Assembly (NCBI RefSeq): GCF_040689105.1
Contig: NZ_JBFBVU010000004.1
Span: 124,001 to 188,000, forward strand
Origin: Meridianimarinicoccus marinus
GTDB lineage: Bacteria; Pseudomonadota; Alphaproteobacteria; Rhodobacterales; Rhodobacteraceae
Length of the DNA: 64,000 bases
Direction of reading: 5' to 3'
The notes beneath the pieces are model-generated. The model saw nothing but the letters and a program-made list of their open reading frames with translations, had not been told where the DNA came from and did not search any database. Position 1 is the stretch's first letter. Every line of letters starts with the position of its first letter. Below are positions 8,387 through 17,391 of the stretch, in pieces. The position numbers and the translations under genes are program-made.

Positions 8387-9226
8387 ATGTCCTACAAGAC
8401 ATTGTTGACCCTGATCCGCAGCCCGGATGACGCAGCGCAGCAAATTTCCGCTGCGGCGCAGCTTTCCCGGCAATTTGACGCACACCTTGAAATAATCTGC
8501 ATCGGTATCGATGAAGTGCAGATGGGCTACTATTTCGCGGGTGCGGATTCGATGCTGCAGGAGACCAGCATCGAAATGGCGCGCGAACGGGCGCAGGAAC
8601 TGCTGACCCAGGCCGAATCACTGGCCGAATCGGAGGGCATCCGCTGGTCGGCACGCGGTATCGTCAGCCAGTACGGCGTGCTCGGCGACGTGGTTTCGCA
8701 ACTGGCCCGATTCGTGGATCTGGTGATCCTGCCGCCGCCCTATGGCGACGAGGGCCATGTGGAAACCGAAGCGATTCTGGAAGCGGTGCTGTTTTCCGGC
8801 ACGGCGCCGGTGCTGATCGCGCCGAAGGGCGGGCTGCCCGACGGCTTCCCCAAGCGCGCCGTGATCGGCTGGGACGAAAGCGCCGAGGCGCTGCACGCCA
8901 CCCGCGCCGCCCTGCCCCTGCTGCAAGCCTGCGAGGATGCCCGTGTCACCATGGTCACCCCGTCCCGGCGCATCCGCCATTCCGGCACGCCCGGAGAGGA
9001 TCTGTCGACCATGCTGGACCGTCACGGCGTCAAGGTGCAGATCGACCAATGCCCGAAAGGCTCTGACCGGGTGTCGGACGTGATCCTGACCCATGTGCGC
9101 GACACCGGCGCGGATCTTCTGGTGATGGGCGCCTATGGCCATTCGCGGTTCCGCGAGGCCATTCTGGGCGGCGCAACGCGCGAGATTCTCAGCGACGCGT
9201 CTCTGCCGCTGCTGCTGGCGCATTAG
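8387..9226 (+). CDS. Universal stress protein, two-domain UspA family
   Basis: 279-residue protein with two UspA folds in tandem. The first starts at YKTLLTLIRS, and the second (from about residue 155) ends with the nucleotide-binding signature GAYGHSRFREAILGG. UspA proteins bind ATP or AMP and are induced by stress, commonly by anaerobiosis. The start follows a strong AAAGGAG site. It is divergent from ccoN across an FNR box and convergent with fnrL, whose stop is 3 bp away, so it probably belongs to the FnrL regulon. The exact physiological role is unknown. Confidence 0.9.
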   Translation: MSYKTLLTLIRSPDDAAQQISAAAQLSRQFDAHLEIICIGIDEVQMGYYFAGADSMLQETSIEMARERAQELLTQAESLAESEGIRWSARGIVSQYGVLGDVVSQLARFVDLVILPPPYGDEGHVETEAILEAVLFSGTAPVLIAPKGGLPDGFPKRAVIGWDESAEALHATRAALPLLQACEDARVTMVTPSRRIRHSGTPGEDLSTMLDRHGVKVQIDQCPKGSDRVSDVILTHVRDTGADLLVMGAYGHSRFREAILGGATREILSDASLPLLLAH

Positions 9227-9228
9227 GC

Positions 9229-9978
9229 TCAGGTCAGCATGCCACCATCGGCATCATCCCCGGTTTCTTCCAGCAGACGGTCGAAATCGGGGATGGTGAT
9301 GTGGCGTTTGCCTTTCAGGACAATCACCCCGTCACGGCGCAGGGCCGAGACTTGGCGGCTGACGGTTTCCAGCGTCAGGCCCAGATAGTCGGCCATGGCT
9401 TCGCGAGTCAGCGGCAGGTCGAATTCCAGCGGCCCGTCGCGCCCCATCAGTTGCAGCGAGGCATCGCGGCGCACGATGATAGTCAGCAGCGTCGCGATCT
9501 TCTCGCGCGCGGTCTTGCGGCCCAGAAGCAGCATCCATTCACGCGCCGCGTCCAACTCGTCCAGCGTCATTTCCAGCAGCCGCTGGCCGATGTTCGGGGT
9601 GCGCCGCATCATGTCCTCGAACGGGCGCTTGCGGAAACAGCACAGCGTCACCTCGGTGGTCGCGGTCACGTCATAGGCCGCCTGCGCGCGCCCCGGACGG
9701 CCCACGAAATCCGACGGCAGCAACAGGCCCACCATCTGGGTGCGCCCGTCTTCCATGGTCTGAGTCAGGGTGGCGATGCCGCTGACGATCGAGGCCACGA
9801 AATCCATCTCGTCCCCGGACCAGACCACGGTCTGCCCGGCGGGCACGGTGCGATAGTACTTCAGGCCATCCAGTTCCCGCAGTTCGTCGGATTCGCATTT
9901 CGCGCAAACCGCACGATGGCGGATCGGGCAATCCTCGCACTTCAGATTCGGAGTGGTGGCCAGCGAATGTGCGCGCAT
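9229..9978 (-). CDS. fnrL: FnrL, oxygen-sensing Fe-S transcriptional regulator
   Basis: 249-residue CRP/FNR-family regulator. N-terminal cysteines 14, 17, 25 and 28 plus a Cys pair at 113-114 supply ligands for an oxygen-labile [4Fe-4S] cluster. A cyclic-nucleotide-binding-like beta-roll spans about 30-140, then a dimer helix, then a winged helix with the FNR-type recognition sequence LTLETVSRQVSAL near the C-terminus (E-x-x-S-R). FnrL activates cbb3, heme and anaerobic genes. Its own ATG lies only 11 bp from a perfect FNR box, so it is likely repressed by its own product. Confidence 0.95.
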   Translation of the reverse strand: MRAHSLATTPNLKCEDCPIRHRAVCAKCESDELRELDGLKYYRTVPAGQTVVWSGDEMDFVASIVSGIATLTQTMEDGRTQMVGLLLPSDFVGRPGRAQAAYDVTATTEVTLCCFRKRPFEDMMRRTPNIGQRLLEMTLDELDAAREWMLLLGRKTAREKIATLLTIIVRRDASLQLMGRDGPLEFDLPLTREAMADYLGLTLETVSRQVSALRRDGVIVLKGKRHITIPDFDRLLEETGDDADGGMLT

Positions 9979-9989
9979 GGGAACCCTAT

Positions 9990-10003
9990 TTGATGCGGAT
10001 CAA
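9990..10003. promoter_or_regulatory. Perfect FNR box between fnrL and hemN
   Basis: The sequence reads TTGATGCGGATCAA, an exact match to TTGAT-N4-ATCAA. If hemN is a class II promoter, transcription would start near 10038, one base before the hemN ATG, with GATTAG at 10024-10029 as the -10 candidate. For fnrL the box is only 11 bp from the start codon, a position that suits repression. Confidence 0.85.
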
Positions 10004-10038
10004 GGTCCGCCGCGAACCAATGAGATTAGCGTATCGCC

Positions 10039-11394
10039 ATGGATACTCTAACTCAACTCTCCCGTCTCGGTCTCTTCGACAGCCGGGTGCCGCGCTATAC
10101 CAGCTACCCGACCTCGCCGCAATTCGATCAAAGCGTCGATGCGGACAGGGTTTCGTCATGGATTCAGGCCATTCCGGCAAACAGCCGCATATCGCTGTAT
10201 GTGCATGTGCCGTTTTGCCGGCGGCTGTGCTGGTTCTGCGCCTGCCGCACCCAGGGCACGTCGAATCTGGACACGGTACGCCTGTACCTTGAAACCCTGA
10301 AAACCGAGATCGGCCATCTGAAGGCGCATCTGGCGCCCGGCGTGACCCTGTCGCGGCTGCATTGGGGTGGTGGCACGCCGACCCTGCTGGCGCCCGACAT
10401 GATGCGCGAACTGGCCGACACGATCTTCGACATGACGCCCATGGCCGAGGATGGCGAGTTTTCGGTCGAGATCGACCCGAACGAGATTGACCATCCCCGC
10501 CTCGACGCGCTGGTCGCCGCCGGGATGACTCGGGCCAGCATCGGCGTGCAGGACTTCGACCCGAAGATCCAGGAAACCATTGGCCGCATTCAAGGCTATG
10601 ACCTGACCCGCCAGGTGGTCGAGGACATTCGCGACCGGGGCATCGAAAGCCTGAACACCGACATCCTTTACGGCCTGCCGCACCAGACCAACGAACGCAT
10701 CGCCGACAGCGTGCAACGGCTGCTGTCGCTGAACCCCGACCGGGTGGCGCTTTATGGCTACGCCCATGTGCCATGGATGGCGCGGCGCCAGTCGATGATT
10801 CCCTCCGACGCCCTGCCCACCCCGGCCCAGCGGCTGGAGCTGTTCGAGACCGCGCGCGAGCTGTTCACTTGGGATGGCTATGCCGAGATCGGCATCGACC
10901 ATTTCGCCAGGCCCAGCGACGGGCTGGCGCTGGCGCAGGAACAAGGCCGCCTGAAGCGCAACTTCCAGGGCTATACCGATGACACCGCACCGGTTCTGGT
11001 TGGGGTCGGTGCCTCGTCGATCTCGCGCTTTCCGCAGGGCTTTGCCCAGAACGCGCCCAGCACCGGGGTCTATACCAAGCATGTGCGCGCCGGTCAGTTC
11101 GCCACCGCCAAGGGCCACGCCTTCCGGGGCGAGGATCTGATCCGCGCCCGCATCATCGAGGCGCTGATGTGCGACTTCCGGGTGTCCAACGCGGAACTGA
11201 CGCGAGACTTTGGCGCGACGCCCGCGCAACTGGCCGCGCTCTACAAACCGGCGCTGGAGACCTTTGCGGGTTTCGTGCAACTGACCCCGAACGGGTTGCA
11301 AATCACCCGCGACGGCCGTCCCCTCACCCGGATGATCGCGCGCAGCTTCGACGCTTACGAATTGGCGAAATCGGGGCACAGTTCGGCGGTCTGA
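10039..11394 (+). CDS. hemN: HemN, oxygen-independent coproporphyrinogen III oxidase
   Basis: 451-residue radical-SAM enzyme that decarboxylates coproporphyrinogen III to protoporphyrinogen IX without oxygen, feeding heme to cbb3 and other cytochromes at low oxygen. The radical-SAM cluster motif C-R-R-L-C-W-F-C is at residues 60-67, followed by the extra Cys of HemN. The family signatures VPRYTSYPT (residues 17-25) and HWGGGTPT are present, as is the C-terminal HemN domain. No clear Shine-Dalgarno precedes the ATG, which fits a leaderless transcript started from the FNR-dependent promoter. It is followed by an intrinsic terminator. Confidence 0.96.
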   Translation: MDTLTQLSRLGLFDSRVPRYTSYPTSPQFDQSVDADRVSSWIQAIPANSRISLYVHVPFCRRLCWFCACRTQGTSNLDTVRLYLETLKTEIGHLKAHLAPGVTLSRLHWGGGTPTLLAPDMMRELADTIFDMTPMAEDGEFSVEIDPNEIDHPRLDALVAAGMTRASIGVQDFDPKIQETIGRIQGYDLTRQVVEDIRDRGIESLNTDILYGLPHQTNERIADSVQRLLSLNPDRVALYGYAHVPWMARRQSMIPSDALPTPAQRLELFETARELFTWDGYAEIGIDHFARPSDGLALAQEQGRLKRNFQGYTDDTAPVLVGVGASSISRFPQGFAQNAPSTGVYTKHVRAGQFATAKGHAFRGEDLIRARIIEALMCDFRVSNAELTRDFGATPAQLAALYKPALETFAGFVQLTPNGLQITRDGRPLTRMIARSFDAYELAKSGHSSAV

Positions 11395-11417
11395 CCGCCG
11401 CGCCAATCCAGTCACAT

Positions 11418-11452
11418 ACGCCCGGTCCGCATCCCGCAGGCCGGGCGTTTTC
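11418..11452 (+). terminator. Terminator between convergent hemN and yejF
   Basis: The stem ACGCCCGG/CCGGGCGT (11418-11425 with 11441-11448) has a 15-nt loop, followed on the plus strand by a short T run (GTTTTC). It ends hemN transcription. The T run opposite is weak, so termination of the yej operon here is less certain. Confidence 0.7.
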
Positions 11453-11454
11453 GG

Positions 11455-13065
11455 TCAGGCCGCGGTGTGGCGCGCATCCAGGTTCAGCGCGGCGGCCAGC
11501 AGGTCGCGGGTATAGTCGGATTTCGGCGCGCTGAAGACCTCCTGGCTGCGGCCCGATTCCACGATGTCGCCGGCCTTCATCACCAGCACCTTGTGGCTGA
11601 GCGCGCGCACCACCCGCAGATCGTGGCTGATGAACAGATAGGCCAGCCCGTGCCGCCGTTGCAGGTCGCGCAGCAGATCGACGATCTGCACCTGCACGGT
11701 CATGTCCAGCGCCGAGGTCGGTTCGTCCAGAACCACCAGCTTGGGCCGCAGGATCATGGCCCGCGCAATCGCGATACGCTGGCGCTGCCCGCCCGAGAAT
11801 TCATGCGGATAGCGGTCGGCCATAGCCGGATCCAGCCCCACCTCTACCAATATCTCGGCCACCATCTGGGCCGGGGTCTTGCCGCTTTCGGTGCCATGCA
11901 CGCCCAGTCCCTCGGCGATGATCTCGCCCACGTTCATGCGCGGGCTGAGCGAGCCGAAAGGATCCTGAAAGACGATCTGCATGTCCTTGCGCAGGGGCCG
12001 CAACGCCCGCGTTTTCAGCCCCGAGATGTCGCGCCCCATGTAGACGATCGGCCCTTTCGAGCCCACCAGCCGCATCAGCGCCAGCGCCAGCGTGGTCTTG
12101 CCCGAGCCGGATTCGCCGACGATGCCCAGCGTCTCGCCCTGCCGCACCGACAGCGTAGCGGCATTGACGGCCTTCACATGGCCCACGGTCTTGCGCAGGA
12201 AGCCCCTTGTGATCGGGAACCAGACCCGTAGATCGGTGCAGGACACGACCTCGGCCCCGGTGTCGGGGGCCGGATCGGGCAAGCCGGTCGGTTCAGCTTC
12301 CAGCAGCTTCCGGGTGTAGGGATGCTGCGGGTTGGCAAAAATCTCGTCGGTCTTGCCGGTTTCGACGATCTCGCCATCCTTCATCACGCAGACCCGGTCG
12401 GCAATGCGCCGCACGATGCCCAGGTCGTGGGTGATGAACAGCAGGCTCATGCCCTCAGCCTTCTTCAGGTCAGCCAGAAGCGCCAGGATCTGCGCCTGTA
12501 TGGTCACATCCAGCGCCGTGGTCGGCTCGTCCGCGATCAGCAGTTCCGGCCCGTTGGCCAGCGCCATGGCGATCATCACCCGCTGCCGCTGGCCGCCGGA
12601 CAACTGGTGCGGATAGGCGTCCAGACGGCTTTCCGCATCGCGGATGCCCACCTTCTGCAACAGGTCGATGATCCGCGCCCGCGCGGCATCGCCGGTCAGC
12701 CCCTGGTGCAGGGCCAGGCTTTCGCCGATCTGCTTTTCCAGCGTGTGCAGAGGGTTGAGCGAGGTCATCGGCTCCTGAAAGATGAAGCTGATGTCATTGC
12801 CGCGAATCTCGCGCAGCTTGGCTTCCGAGGCGCCGATCATTTGCTGACCCCTAAAGGTGACCGAGCCTTCGGTCTGCGCGCTTTCGGGCAGCAGCGCCAC
12901 GGTGGACAGCGCCGTCACCGATTTGCCGGACCCGGATTCGCCCACCAGCGCGACGGTCTCCCCCGCGCCCACGTCGAAGCTGACGCCCTTCACCGCTTCG
13001 ACCGTCCGGCCATCCTGGCTGAAGCAGACGCGCAGGCCGCGGACACTGAGAACCGGATCACTCAT
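11455..13065 (-). CDS. yejF: YejF-type ABC transporter, fused duplicated ATPase
   Basis: 536-residue protein with two complete ABC ATPase domains in tandem. Each has a Walker A (GESGSGKS and GESGSGKT), a signature SGGQRQR and a Walker B followed by DEPT. Each ends with the oligopeptide-transporter extension (HPYTRKLL in the first). It powers the peptide importer whose permeases and binding protein lie upstream. The start at MSDPVLSVRG overlaps the yejE stop by four bases (ATGA). E. coli YejABEF imports peptides including microcin C; the substrate here is not determined by sequence. Confidence 0.95.
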   Translation of the reverse strand: MSDPVLSVRGLRVCFSQDGRTVEAVKGVSFDVGAGETVALVGESGSGKSVTALSTVALLPESAQTEGSVTFRGQQMIGASEAKLREIRGNDISFIFQEPMTSLNPLHTLEKQIGESLALHQGLTGDAARARIIDLLQKVGIRDAESRLDAYPHQLSGGQRQRVMIAMALANGPELLIADEPTTALDVTIQAQILALLADLKKAEGMSLLFITHDLGIVRRIADRVCVMKDGEIVETGKTDEIFANPQHPYTRKLLEAEPTGLPDPAPDTGAEVVSCTDLRVWFPITRGFLRKTVGHVKAVNAATLSVRQGETLGIVGESGSGKTTLALALMRLVGSKGPIVYMGRDISGLKTRALRPLRKDMQIVFQDPFGSLSPRMNVGEIIAEGLGVHGTESGKTPAQMVAEILVEVGLDPAMADRYPHEFSGGQRQRIAIARAMILRPKLVVLDEPTSALDMTVQVQIVDLLRDLQRRHGLAYLFISHDLRVVRALSHKVLVMKAGDIVESGRSQEVFSAPKSDYTRDLLAAALNLDARHTAA

Positions 13066-14207
13066 GCGAAGGTCTTTCTGGGGTCGAACGCGTCGCGCAC
13101 GCCTTCGAAGATGAAGACCAGAAGCGACAGCATGATGGCGAAGGTGAAAAAGGCGGTGAAGCCCAGCCACGGGGCTTGCAGGTTCTGCTTGGCCTGCAAG
13201 GTCAATTCCCCCAGCGACGGAGCCGAGGATGGCAGCCCGAAACCAAGGAAGTCCAGTGCGGCGAGCGAGCCCAGCGTGCCGGTGATGACGAAGGGCAGCA
13301 TGGTCAGCGTCGCCACCATGGCATTGGGCAGCACGTGGCGGAACATGATGATGCCGTTGCTGACCCCCAGCGCGCGGGCGGCGCGGACGTATTCGAAGTT
13401 CCGCGCGCGCAGGAATTCGGCGCGCACCACACCCACCAGCGCGGTCCAGCCGAACAGCACCATCAGGAACACCAGCAGCCAGAAGTTCATCTGGAAGATC
13501 GCCGCCACGATGATGATGATATAAAGGCTCGGCGTCGCGCCCCAAAGCTCGATCACACGCTGGAAGATCAGGTCGATCCAGCCGCCGAAATAACCCTGCA
13601 CGGCCCCCGCCGCGATGCCGATGACCGAGGTGAGCGCGGTGACCACCAGTGCGAACAGCACAGACAGGCGGAACCCATAGATCACGCGGGCCATCACGTC
13701 GCGGGCGGTATCGTCGGTGCCCAGCCAGTGGTTGGCATCGGGCGCCGAAGGCGCGGTGCCGGCAATGTCGCTGACGGTGTTGTAGCTGTAGGGGATGACC
13801 GGCCACAGCAGCCAGCCCTTGCTGACCTCCTGGCCGTCGAATTGCCCGGTGTCCCGCACGCTGTCGATGACTCCTTCGGGATCGTCCCAGCAATCCTCCA
13901 GCCCGCCCGAGACGATCAGGCATTGCACCTCGATGTCACGATAGACGGCCTCGGTCCGGAAATCCCCGCCGAACTGGGTTTCGGGATAGAAGTTGAAGAT
14001 CGGCATATAGAATTCGCCCTGATAGCGGACCAGCAGCGGCTTGTCGTTCGCGATGAACTCGGCAAACAGCGACAGGCCGAACAGCAGCGAAAAGACGATC
14101 AGCGACCAGAACGCCCGGCCATTGGCGCGGAAGTTGCGCCAGCGCCGCTGGTTCAGGGGCGACAGCCGCGACTTGCGGCGGGGGACGGTCGTGTCAACAA
14201 CGGCCAT
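13062..14207 (-). CDS. yejE: YejE-type peptide ABC transporter permease
   Basis: 381-residue inner-membrane permease of the DppC/OppC type. It has a cytoplasmic N-terminal tail, a first span at about residues 33-52, a large periplasmic insert of more than 100 residues typical of YejE, and then the five-span transport domain with the EAA-type loop (RAARALGVSNGIIMFRHVLPNA). I start it at MAVVDTTVPRR, one base after the yejB stop; an upstream in-frame ATG would overlap yejB by 47 bases. Confidence 0.94.
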   Translation of the reverse strand: MAVVDTTVPRRKSRLSPLNQRRWRNFRANGRAFWSLIVFSLLFGLSLFAEFIANDKPLLVRYQGEFYMPIFNFYPETQFGGDFRTEAVYRDIEVQCLIVSGGLEDCWDDPEGVIDSVRDTGQFDGQEVSKGWLLWPVIPYSYNTVSDIAGTAPSAPDANHWLGTDDTARDVMARVIYGFRLSVLFALVVTALTSVIGIAAGAVQGYFGGWIDLIFQRVIELWGATPSLYIIIIVAAIFQMNFWLLVFLMVLFGWTALVGVVRAEFLRARNFEYVRAARALGVSNGIIMFRHVLPNAMVATLTMLPFVITGTLGSLAALDFLGFGLPSSAPSLGELTLQAKQNLQAPWLGFTAFFTFAIMLSLLVFIFEGVRDAFDPRKTFA

Positions 14208-14208
14208 C

Positions 14209-15294
14209 TCAGGTCTCCCGCGTCTCGAAGTCGATGCGCGGATCGATCCACACATACATCAGGTCCGACACCAGCCCCATCAGCAGGCCGATCAGGCCAA
14301 AGACATAAAGCGTGCCGAAGATCACCGGGTAGTCGCGGCTGACCGCCGCCTCGAAGCCCAGTCGGCCCAGACCGTCCAGCGAGAAGATCGTCTCGATGAT
14401 CAGCGAGCCGCCGAAGAACACCGACACGAAGACTGCCGGAAACCCCGCGATAACGATCAGCATGGCGTTGCGGAACACATGGCCGTACAGCACCCGGCGC
14501 TCGGTCAGCCCCTTGGCCTTGGCGGTCATCACGTATTGCTTCTTGATCTCCTCAAGGAAGGAGTTCTTGGTCAGCAGCGTCAGCGTGGCGAAGGCCGAGA
14601 TGGTCGAGGCCAGCACCGGCAGCGTGATGTGCCAGAAATAGTCGATGACCTTGCCCATCATGGTCAGGTCCGCGAAATTGTCCGAGGTCAGCCCGCGCAG
14701 CGGGAACCATTTCAGATAGGATCCGCCCGCGAACAGCACCAGCAGCAGGATCGCGAACAGGAAGCCTGGAATGGCATAGGCCACGATGATCGCGCCGCTG
14801 GTCCAGGTGTCGAACCTCGATCCATCCTTGACCGCCTTGCGGATGCCCAGCGGGATCGACACCAGATAGGCGATCAGCGTCGACCACAGGCCCAGCGAGA
14901 TCGACACCGGCATCTTCTCCTTCACCAGATCGACGACGCTGATCGACCGGAAGTAGCTTTCGCCGAAATCGAAGCGGGCATAGTTGCCCAGCATGTTCAG
15001 AAACCGCTGCCACGCGGGCTTGTCGAAGCCGAATTCCTTTTCCAGTTGCTCGATGAAATCCGGTGGCAGGCCGCGTGCACCCAGATAGCCGTCGCCGGCA
15101 TCGGTACCGCCGCCGCCGGCGTCATCGCCGCCGCCCGCGAAACTTCCGAACACATCGCCCTGCCCTTCGATCCGGGCAAGGATCTGTTCCACCGGGCCGC
15201 CGGGCACGAATTGCACCAGAATGAAGTTGATCAGCATGATGCCGATGAGGGTCGGGATGATCAGCGCCAGACGGCGCAGGATATAGGGACCCAT
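14209..15294 (-). CDS. yejB: YejB-type peptide ABC transporter permease
   Basis: 361-residue DppB/OppB-type permease. It starts with the classic first span of the family (YILRRLALIIPTLIGIMLINF) and has a long periplasmic loop containing a Gly/Asp-rich stretch around residues 50-70. The transport domain carries the EAA loop (MTAKAKGLTERRVLYGHVFRN). It pairs with YejE to form the membrane pore. It starts 3 bp after the yejA stop. Confidence 0.94.
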   Translation of the reverse strand: MGPYILRRLALIIPTLIGIMLINFILVQFVPGGPVEQILARIEGQGDVFGSFAGGGDDAGGGGTDAGDGYLGARGLPPDFIEQLEKEFGFDKPAWQRFLNMLGNYARFDFGESYFRSISVVDLVKEKMPVSISLGLWSTLIAYLVSIPLGIRKAVKDGSRFDTWTSGAIIVAYAIPGFLFAILLLVLFAGGSYLKWFPLRGLTSDNFADLTMMGKVIDYFWHITLPVLASTISAFATLTLLTKNSFLEEIKKQYVMTAKAKGLTERRVLYGHVFRNAMLIVIAGFPAVFVSVFFGGSLIIETIFSLDGLGRLGFEAAVSRDYPVIFGTLYVFGLIGLLMGLVSDLMYVWIDPRIDFETRET

Positions 15295-15297
15295 GGG

Positions 15298-17172
15298 TTA
15301 CCTCAGAACCCCGGCGGCCTTCAGCGCGGCGGCCCCTTCGGCGTCATACCACCAGAAGTCGAACTGTCCGAGGTCCAGCGGCGGCAGCGGGTCGGGACGG
15401 CCGTACATGTTGTAGTAAGCCACCCAGTGTTTGTCGTTGTACCACAGCGGGATTTCATAGTTCAGCGACCGCAAGGTGCGATCCAGCGCGTGGGTTGTGG
15501 TGGTCAGCTCGTCCAGCGTTTCGGCGGCCATGACCTCGGCCACCAGCTTGTCCACTGCCGGGCTGCGCAGCCGCGCGAGGTTACGTGAACTGTCGTCGGC
15601 GGTGGCCGAACCGAACCATTGCAGCAGCCCGCCCGAAGGCTCGAATCCCATCTGAAAGCCCTGGTTGGTCAGGTCGAAATCGCCCTTGCGGCGGCGTTCG
15701 ACATATTGCGCGGTGTCGATCCGGTCCAGCCGTCCCGTCACGCCCAGAAGCTTCAGATTGTTGATGTAGGGGTTCACGATGCGGTCGAACAGCGGGCTGA
15801 ACTGGATGATGACGACCTCCAGCTCCTGCCCGTCCTTGCGGCGGATACCGTCATCGCCGGTGATCCAGCCGGCTTCGTCCATCAGTTGCGAAGCGGCACG
15901 CAGGATACGGCGACTGGGCTGGTTGCGCTCGGCCCCGTGTTGCAGGGGGACATTGGCCTCGGCGGTCAGGATCTCGGGATCCAGAAGGCCCTCGTCCACC
16001 AGCGGTTGCAGGATGGCGATTTCTTCGGGCGTCGGCAGGCCGCTGGCGGCCAGATCTGTGCCCGGCCAGAACGACACCGGCTGCTTGTAAAGATCATAGA
16101 ACAGCGTGTTATTCGACCATGCGAAGTTGAACATCATGCCGATGGCCTGACGGACGCGCTTGTCCTGCCATTTTTCCTTGTCCAGGTTGAACACCCAGCT
16201 CAGACGCTGGCCGACATTGCCGTCGGGCAGTTCCACCTTGGTGACATAGCCGTTCTGCAGCGCCGGAAAGTCGTATCCCGTGGCCCAGTCGCGCGACGAG
16301 CTTTCGGTGCGGAAGGTATAGTCGCCGGACTTGAAGCCCTCGAAGGCGGCGGAGCCGTCCGCGAAATATTCCACCCGGATGCGATCGAAGTTGTTGCGGC
16401 CGATGTTGAACGGCTGGTCCGCGCCCCAGAAATCGGGGTTGCGGGCATAGACCACGCGGCGGTTGATGTCGAAACTGTCCAGCACGTAGGCGCCGGTCGA
16501 CATGAAGGGGCGCTTGGTGCTCTTGTCCAGCCGTACCCCGGTTTCCTCGAACCACGCCTTCGAGAACACCGGCGTGCCGCCCGCCAGACCGACCCGGTCG
16601 CGCATCGCGGCCTCGTCGGTGAAGCTGAACTTGATGCGGTAGGGGTCCAGAACCTCGACCCCGTCGAAATAGCGTTCGACCAGCCGCCGGTATTCGATGA
16701 TGCCCTGCTCAAGGAACAGCCGGTGGGTAAAGGCCACATCCTCGGCGGTCATCGGCGTGCCATCCTGGAAGGTCACGTCGTCGCGCAGATTGAAGATCAC
16801 CCACGACAGATCCTCGGGATATTCCAGCGTTGTGCACAGGTAGCAGTACAGCCCGTAAGGGTCATCGGCGGTCGAGGTCATGATTCGCTCGGTCCCGATG
16901 GTGTTGAGCGAGGCCGGCACCCCTTCGCGCGCGTACTGGTTGAAACTGTCGAAATTGCCCTGCGCCCAGACCGAGATTTCACCGCCCTTGGGGGCATCCG
17001 GGTTCACATAGTCCAGATGCGGGAAATCGGCGGGGTACTTGATGGCGCCGAAGCTGGAATAGGCATGCGCGGTGGTGACATCGTTCTGCGACATGGCCGG
17101 AACGGCGGTTGCGGACAGGATCGTGGCCAGAAGGGCCACCTTCTTGGTGGTGGCGCGCGGCGTCGGCGTCAT
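15298..17172 (-). CDS. yejA: YejA-type periplasmic peptide-binding protein
   Basis: 624-residue solute-binding protein of the SBP_bac_5 family, the long YejA subfamily. An N-terminal signal peptide (basic TTKK, hydrophobic core, cleavage after AMS) is followed by the family start HAYSSFGAIKYPADFPHLDYV. It captures peptides in the periplasm and delivers them to YejBE. The ATG is preceded by GGGGAG. It is first in the yejABEF operon, and the promoter must lie in 17173-17340. Confidence 0.95.
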   Translation of the reverse strand: MTPTPRATTKKVALLATILSATAVPAMSQNDVTTAHAYSSFGAIKYPADFPHLDYVNPDAPKGGEISVWAQGNFDSFNQYAREGVPASLNTIGTERIMTSTADDPYGLYCYLCTTLEYPEDLSWVIFNLRDDVTFQDGTPMTAEDVAFTHRLFLEQGIIEYRRLVERYFDGVEVLDPYRIKFSFTDEAAMRDRVGLAGGTPVFSKAWFEETGVRLDKSTKRPFMSTGAYVLDSFDINRRVVYARNPDFWGADQPFNIGRNNFDRIRVEYFADGSAAFEGFKSGDYTFRTESSSRDWATGYDFPALQNGYVTKVELPDGNVGQRLSWVFNLDKEKWQDKRVRQAIGMMFNFAWSNNTLFYDLYKQPVSFWPGTDLAASGLPTPEEIAILQPLVDEGLLDPEILTAEANVPLQHGAERNQPSRRILRAASQLMDEAGWITGDDGIRRKDGQELEVVIIQFSPLFDRIVNPYINNLKLLGVTGRLDRIDTAQYVERRRKGDFDLTNQGFQMGFEPSGGLLQWFGSATADDSSRNLARLRSPAVDKLVAEVMAAETLDELTTTTHALDRTLRSLNYEIPLWYNDKHWVAYYNMYGRPDPLPPLDLGQFDFWWYDAEGAAALKAAGVLR

Positions 17173-17337
17173 CTGCTACTCCCCATGCAGTCATGCAAGC
17201 TGTTGCGCCCAAGCTAGTGGGCAGGGCCGACCATGTTCAAGGCGCGATTGCGCAAGCGTGAAGGGACGTGTGGGTCCGGCGCGGGATTTCTGCCCCAGAT
17301 GGCCCCGATAGCGGGCAGGAACACCCGCAGCGCGCAA

Positions 17338-17364
17338 GAAAAAGGCCGCCCCGGAAGGCGGCCT
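17338..17364 (-). terminator. Intrinsic terminator of cycM
   Basis: On the minus strand a perfect 8-bp stem AGGCCGCC/GGCGGCCT with a 6-nt loop is followed by a T run and CTTG. It lies about 28 bp beyond the cycM stop and separates it from the downstream yej operon. Confidence 0.88.
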
Positions 17365-17391
17365 GTAACTTGTCTTGATCCGGGCTGACGC

